Shown here piece after piece: positions 60,317 through 64,000 of a stretch of DNA of 64,000 nucleotides. Both the position numbers and the translations under genes were made by a program. This DNA is from a virus, in the IMG/VR virus record IMGVR_UViG_3300027763_000032, positions 57,011 to 121,010 of that record, one strand, 5' to 3'. The first letter of the stretch is position 1. Each line of letters starts with the position of its first letter. Under the pieces are notes generated by a model, which worked only from the letters and a program-made list of their open reading frames with translations, made no database searches and was not told where the DNA came from.

Positions 60317-63300
60317 TTACGCACTTGTGATGTCATTGTTGTTTAACGGAATTGATGTTAGTACTGTGCCACTTGCATTAATTCTTGCCGCAGTAATCTC
60401 TGAAATGATCTCAATATCATCAACTGTTGCAGAGCTAATTAATAGTTCATCTGCATTTGACGTTATTTCAAATAAACTACCAAATGCTAAATCTTGTTGT
60501 TTTGGTACAATTACTATGTTTACTAGGTTGGGACTTAGTTGACGAATAATATATGCAGACAGTTCTCCAAAATAAAACGTATCTCCAAATTCCCAATTTT
60601 CTAAAGCAAAAAATTCGTTAATTGCAGTTATGACTCCCGACTTAATGTCATTGTCACTTATTACTACATTAGAATTTTTTACCACTTTGAATACACCCTG
60701 TAGGCTAGTGGCGGCATTTTTACCAAATAGAGGTTTGTATTTTGCAGGGTGATAAACGATCTCATCGCTTATTGATTTTACTTTGTTGATGTCTGTACTA
60801 AAATTTGTGTATAGTGCATCACTGCTAGGAGGCAACGGCTTAGTAATTACTTCACCTGCAAGCCAACGTCTGTATAATACATCATATGTTTTAGTCAACA
60901 TAAAGATATCTATGATGTTTGTTGCGGCAGGGTCTAATCTTGCCGCGTTATCTGCGGCATGTATATACTGAAATTTTAAATTATCTCTGCCCAAGAAACC
61001 TCTATATTCATTAGTAATTATAAAACTAGTTGAGGCTTTATTAAACGTCTTAACTAGATTTTCTTTAATAATATAAATTAACTGGCCGTCATCTAAGGTT
61101 AAAGGAACTGCTTCTTGGCTTAGATATACGTTGATTAAGTCATTTGTATTTTCAATGTAATAAAAATCTGTAGATCCGTCCAGTGCAACTTGTCGCTTTT
61201 GAAAAATAAATTTAGATGTGGTATTTGTTGATGGGCTAACAATGTTTTTAAATAGTTCTGGGTCATCAACTATGCCGTCTTCATTGCTGTCAAAGAAGCT
61301 GATAGAAATTTTCTTAGTGTCAATATAGCCGTCACTACCTAAATATTCGTCAATAATTTCCCAATCAAAATTTTGATTAAACGCAGACAACACGTCAGGC
61401 TGTGTATTAATACTCATGACTGAAATTTTATCTCTAATTACTTTTCCTGTAGATGGATCGTAGACCTTAGAAGTACTATCAAAGAAAAATCTCATTTCTT
61501 TAAAACTTTCAAATACATATCTTAGGCCGCGATACGTTGCAAGATATGATGTTCCGTCAGTTTCAAACAATAATATCCAGCTTGCGTCTAGTTGTTGATT
61601 ACTTGAATCGCCGGTTTTTCCTAGACTAAATGCAGATTTTTTATCAATATTAGATTCTGTAATAATTTTCCATACAGTATCTGAGCTGTCATATCTTAGA
61701 GCAAAATTCTTATTGGCAGCAATTAAATCAATAATTTTATTCTTAACGCTATCTTCAAGCGCAGTAACAAATTTTGGCACCGCAGTATCACAAACAGCAC
61801 CTGATGGCACTATTTCGTTTAGTGTTACCGGGCCGAGTCCCGAAGGTAATACGCCAAGATTTTTTGCTGTACCGTCTCCGACTACCTGTACAACTCGTGT
61901 CCAAATTCCTGTTTTAGCAGATACAGGTGCACCGGCTTCGTCAATTAGTTTATTATCACTACTGAACAATTTACCAGGAGGCGGAGTAAATTTTAACATT
62001 GCCCCGGGAATGATAAATCTTAAATTTGAAAATGTAGCAGATCCTAATTTTTTAATTGCAGTAGTCTGCGTATTATCATTAATATATCCCGTTGATATAT
62101 TTGTAGCAGAAGTAACTTGTGTAAAAGAAGAAAATGCAACTCCCAACGATACAAACGCATAGCTGTCTAAATAAAAATCTTTAATTGTACGACTAGCAAG
62201 TACCGGTTCTATTTGATTCAATACTGCATTTTCAATATCAGTTCTAGTGTTGTATGAAAATTTAAAACTGCCAATGATAGGCTCTTTGTATAAAATGCCG
62301 TCTGTTCCAAACAAATTAGTATGGCTATATTTTCCGGTAGAATCTTTTAGATCAAAGTATCTACTGATGCCGGAACTTACTCGGTTAACTGATTTGACTT
62401 TAATAATTTCTTGATTAACACTCAATGGGAATACGTTGTAGTCTTCTCCGGTAATCATACGATTTTGTGTATAGTATGTTGACGGTGCGTTAGTTTTAAT
62501 GCTGTCACTTGTTTCGCTTGCGGAAGCATTTTGAACAGTATAGTTTAATCCAGCTGAGACTGATAGTATTTCTTGTTTGCCAGATTTGTTACTGATGTAG
62601 GGAATATCAAATGTTACGTTTTTAATATTAGAAGGACTAATTGCATATTCAAATCCATTACTAACTCGGTAGTATACTCTAAAATTGCCTTGAGGCAAAT
62701 CGCCAAACGTGCCGTCAGCAAAGTTTAAACGAACACGATCACCTGTGCGTGTAATTACTGAAAATATTTTTCTAACACTTTTAGAAAGAGAATTATATAT
62801 GATATTATTGCCTTCAACTGCATCAACTTTTGTCCATTCTTGAGACAATAGTCCTGCGCTGTCTAAACTGTACAGCCAAATATCTGAGTTGTTAATATTA
62901 GAACTATCTAGGTCAACAGTTTCATTTGTACTCGGTCGTTGAATAGAAAATGTTCCCTGATTTAAACTTCCCTGACGGAAGTGAACAAAGAATCCAGTAT
63001 TAGTGCTAGGAGAACCGCCACCGTCGTCACGATATAAAAATGCCAAGTTAGTACCGGGCATTGGTGGCTCTTCATAGATGTTTAGAGAATTTTTAATTGC
63101 ACAAGATACAATTTCAAAATTCATATTTCTGCCATCAATGTTCTTGGTAAATCCATAAATTGGAGCATCTGTGTTAGTTGCATTAAAACGATATTGCTGT
63201 GTTCTAATGCCAGCAATAGTTCCAGAATCTTGTGGTTTGCCAAACTGTCCAGTTGACGGCAATGCAGAATTTACTACTTTTATGAACTGTTCGTACCAAT

Positions 63301-63751
63301 TGGTATTGGCACTATCGTTCCACACAATTGTTTGGTTAGCAAGGCTACGGCCGTTGCTGTCTATAATAGCTTCACTAGTTCTTACTGAGCTAAACTTTAA
63401 TAGACCATTAGCACATTGATTTCTTTTGGGGTTATAACTGAGTAGACGTGCTAGACGTAGGACACTTTCACGGCGGTCTGCTAGTTCAAGAAAATTCTCA
63501 CGAGCATTTAAATCAAAGCGGAAGGCAAGATTCTGTCCAAGAAAGGCAATTAGATCAATTAGGGCTAGGTACTCGCTTGACTCAATATAGTCGTTAAAGT
63601 CTTCTGGGTAGTTTTCACGCAGATATGTGATCATTGTTCGACGTAGATTGTCGAAATCGTAGCTTTTAAAATCAGCGTTTTTAAAGCTCTGGTATACCTT
63701 TTTCCAGTCTTCTGCCGCAATTAATTTGTTTTGTCTATCTATACTTGACAT
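60317..63751 (-). CDS. 6: baseplate wedge protein gp6-like, 1144 aa
   Basis: Matches the gp6 family in its N-terminus (NYPEDFNDYIESSEYLALID, then LGQNLAFRFDLNARENFLEL, ADRRESVLRLARLLSYNPKR) and in the segment QNRMITGEDYNVFPL. Both are seen in phage baseplate J/gp6 proteins. It is nearly twice the length of T4 gp6 (660 aa), with added beta-rich parts. gp6 holds the wedges together and moves when the sheath contracts. It follows gp25, as in T4-like phages, and is transcribed from the late promoter at 63771-63778. RBS GAGGA sits 7 nt before the ATG. Confidence 0.93.
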   Translation of the reverse strand: MSSIDRQNKLIAAEDWKKVYQSFKNADFKSYDFDNLRRTMITYLRENYPEDFNDYIESSEYLALIDLIAFLGQNLAFRFDLNARENFLELADRRESVLRLARLLSYNPKRNQCANGLLKFSSVRTSEAIIDSNGRSLANQTIVWNDSANTNWYEQFIKVVNSALPSTGQFGKPQDSGTIAGIRTQQYRFNATNTDAPIYGFTKNIDGRNMNFEIVSCAIKNSLNIYEEPPMPGTNLAFLYRDDGGGSPSTNTGFFVHFRQGSLNQGTFSIQRPSTNETVDLDSSNINNSDIWLYSLDSAGLLSQEWTKVDAVEGNNIIYNSLSKSVRKIFSVITRTGDRVRLNFADGTFGDLPQGNFRVYYRVSNGFEYAISPSNIKNVTFDIPYISNKSGKQEILSVSAGLNYTVQNASASETSDSIKTNAPSTYYTQNRMITGEDYNVFPLSVNQEIIKVKSVNRVSSGISRYFDLKDSTGKYSHTNLFGTDGILYKEPIIGSFKFSYNTRTDIENAVLNQIEPVLASRTIKDFYLDSYAFVSLGVAFSSFTQVTSATNISTGYINDNTQTTAIKKLGSATFSNLRFIIPGAMLKFTPPPGKLFSSDNKLIDEAGAPVSAKTGIWTRVVQVVGDGTAKNLGVLPSGLGPVTLNEIVPSGAVCDTAVPKFVTALEDSVKNKIIDLIAANKNFALRYDSSDTVWKIITESNIDKKSAFSLGKTGDSSNQQLDASWILLFETDGTSYLATYRGLRYVFESFKEMRFFFDSTSKVYDPSTGKVIRDKISVMSINTQPDVLSAFNQNFDWEIIDEYLGSDGYIDTKKISISFFDSNEDGIVDDPELFKNIVSPSTNTTSKFIFQKRQVALDGSTDFYYIENTNDLINVYLSQEAVPLTLDDGQLIYIIKENLVKTFNKASTSFIITNEYRGFLGRDNLKFQYIHAADNAARLDPAATNIIDIFMLTKTYDVLYRRWLAGEVITKPLPPSSDALYTNFSTDINKVKSISDEIVYHPAKYKPLFGKNAATSLQGVFKVVKNSNVVISDNDIKSGVITAINEFFALENWEFGDTFYFGELSAYIIRQLSPNLVNIVIVPKQQDLAFGSLFEITSNADELLISSATVDDIEIISEITAARINASGTVLTSIPLNNNDITSA

Positions 63752-63770
63752 ACTCAGTCCTCATTATAGA

Positions 63771-63778
63771 TATTTATC
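63771..63778 (-). promoter_or_regulatory. T4-type late promoter (GATAAATA)
   Basis: On the minus strand GATAAATA, with the start of transcription near 63765 and the gp6 ATG at 63751. It opens the baseplate operon and is the likeliest driver of the giant gene. Confidence 0.75.
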
Positions 63779-63801
63779 GTATAGATAAAGTGGGCAGTTT
63801 A

Positions 63802-64000
63802 TTAACCGAGTAGACTGTTGTCTTTGTCAAACTTAAATCGCAGGCTTTCTGATATATTGTATATCAAATAAGTTAGCTCGCACTCTATTTGTATGCCGCT
63901 TTCATATTCACTTACTATGACATTTTGAACTCTAACACGAGGATCATGGTTAATAATAGTGGATACATTTTCTACTATAAGACTTTTAACTTCTTCAGTT
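63802..64000 (-). CDS. 25: baseplate wedge protein gp25-like, C-terminal part (5' end outside window)
   Basis: The minus-strand frame is open to the window edge and ends at TAA (63802-63804). The visible 65 residues include IINHDPRVRVQNVIV and QIECELTYLIYNISESLRFK, the C-terminal pattern of the GPW/gp25 lysozyme-like baseplate family (P-R-V-x-V strand). gp25 is a sheath-adjacent baseplate protein. It lies 24 bp upstream of the gp6 late promoter, matching the T4-like order gp25-gp6. Confidence 0.82.
   Translation of the reverse strand, partial: TEEVKSLIVENVSTIINHDPRVRVQNVIVSEYESGIQIECELTYLIYNISESLRFKFDKDNSLLG

Noticed and set aside
1-64000. CRISPR arrays, insertion sequences, integrase or lysogeny genes
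   Set aside because: No regularly spaced direct repeats and no transposase or integrase motifs were noticed on reading either strand.
1-64000. Cyanophage photosynthesis genes as a sign of a cyanobacterial host
   Set aside because: No psbA, psbD, hli or related sequence was seen, so a cyanobacterial host is not supported by this window even though the gene order recalls cyanophages.

Overview
The window reads as part of the genome of a T4-like (myovirus) bacteriophage of the marine/freshwater cyanophage-pelagiphage type. The evidence is a T4-family DNA polymerase (gp43), sliding clamp (gp45), RNase H/5' exonuclease, DsbA-like protein, baseplate proteins gp25 and gp6, a tail-collar fibre protein, and T4-type late promoters (consensus TATAAATA/GATAAATA). 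No tRNA genes, integrase, transposase, CRISPR array or photosynthesis genes were seen. The host cannot be fixed from the sequence. A ClpA C-terminus retaining a ClpP-docking loop and a lipobox protein suggest a Gram-negative, possibly proteobacterial, host. No capsid, terminase or lysis cassette is visible, so this is an internal segment of a larger genome.

Region 1 (1-12486, mostly + strand) is an accessory/virion-cargo region. It holds the end of clpA, three nucleotidyltransferase-like genes of three different folds, a run of Lys/Ala-rich putative structural proteins, a lipoprotein, a Dps ferritin, a HAD phosphatase, a fatty-acid desaturase and a minus-strand sulfotransferase. Eight or nine of these proteins share a short N-terminus (M-K/R-x-x-E/Q-L/F-L/F/I-x-E). 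It resembles the capsid-targeting peptide of T4 internal proteins (Alt, IPII, IPIII), which the gp21 prohead protease removes. Late promoters in the same segment fit the idea that these proteins are packaged in the head and injected.

Region 2 (12493-36319, + strand) is the replication/metabolism region, with near-perfect sigma70-type promoters (17-18 bp spacers). It carries dsbA, DNA polymerase (preceded by two tandem hairpins with the same loop, a likely translational operator), clamp, a DpdA/Tgt-like transglycosylase, QueD-like, glycosyltransferase, phosphoribosyltransferase, HIT, CDGSH iron-sulfur, GTP cyclohydrolase I, a possible PD-(D/E)XK nuclease, a Bax-inhibitor-1 membrane protein, QueE, RNase H, a MoxR ATPase plus VWA/metallopeptidase pair, DHFR and thymidylate synthase. 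FolE, QueD, QueE and DpdA together suggest 7-deazaguanine modification of the phage DNA. QueC is not seen here. Many genes overlap by ATGA, so translation is probably coupled.

Region 3 (36316-64000, - strand) is the late tail/baseplate block. In transcription order it holds gp25 (partial), gp6 (1144 aa), a giant 5160-aa structural protein in the gp7 position, a 204-aa structural protein, and three paralogous fibre proteins, one with a tail-collar domain. Four late promoters on this strand were considered and three are placed. The block converges on thyA with a 4-bp overlap and no visible terminator.
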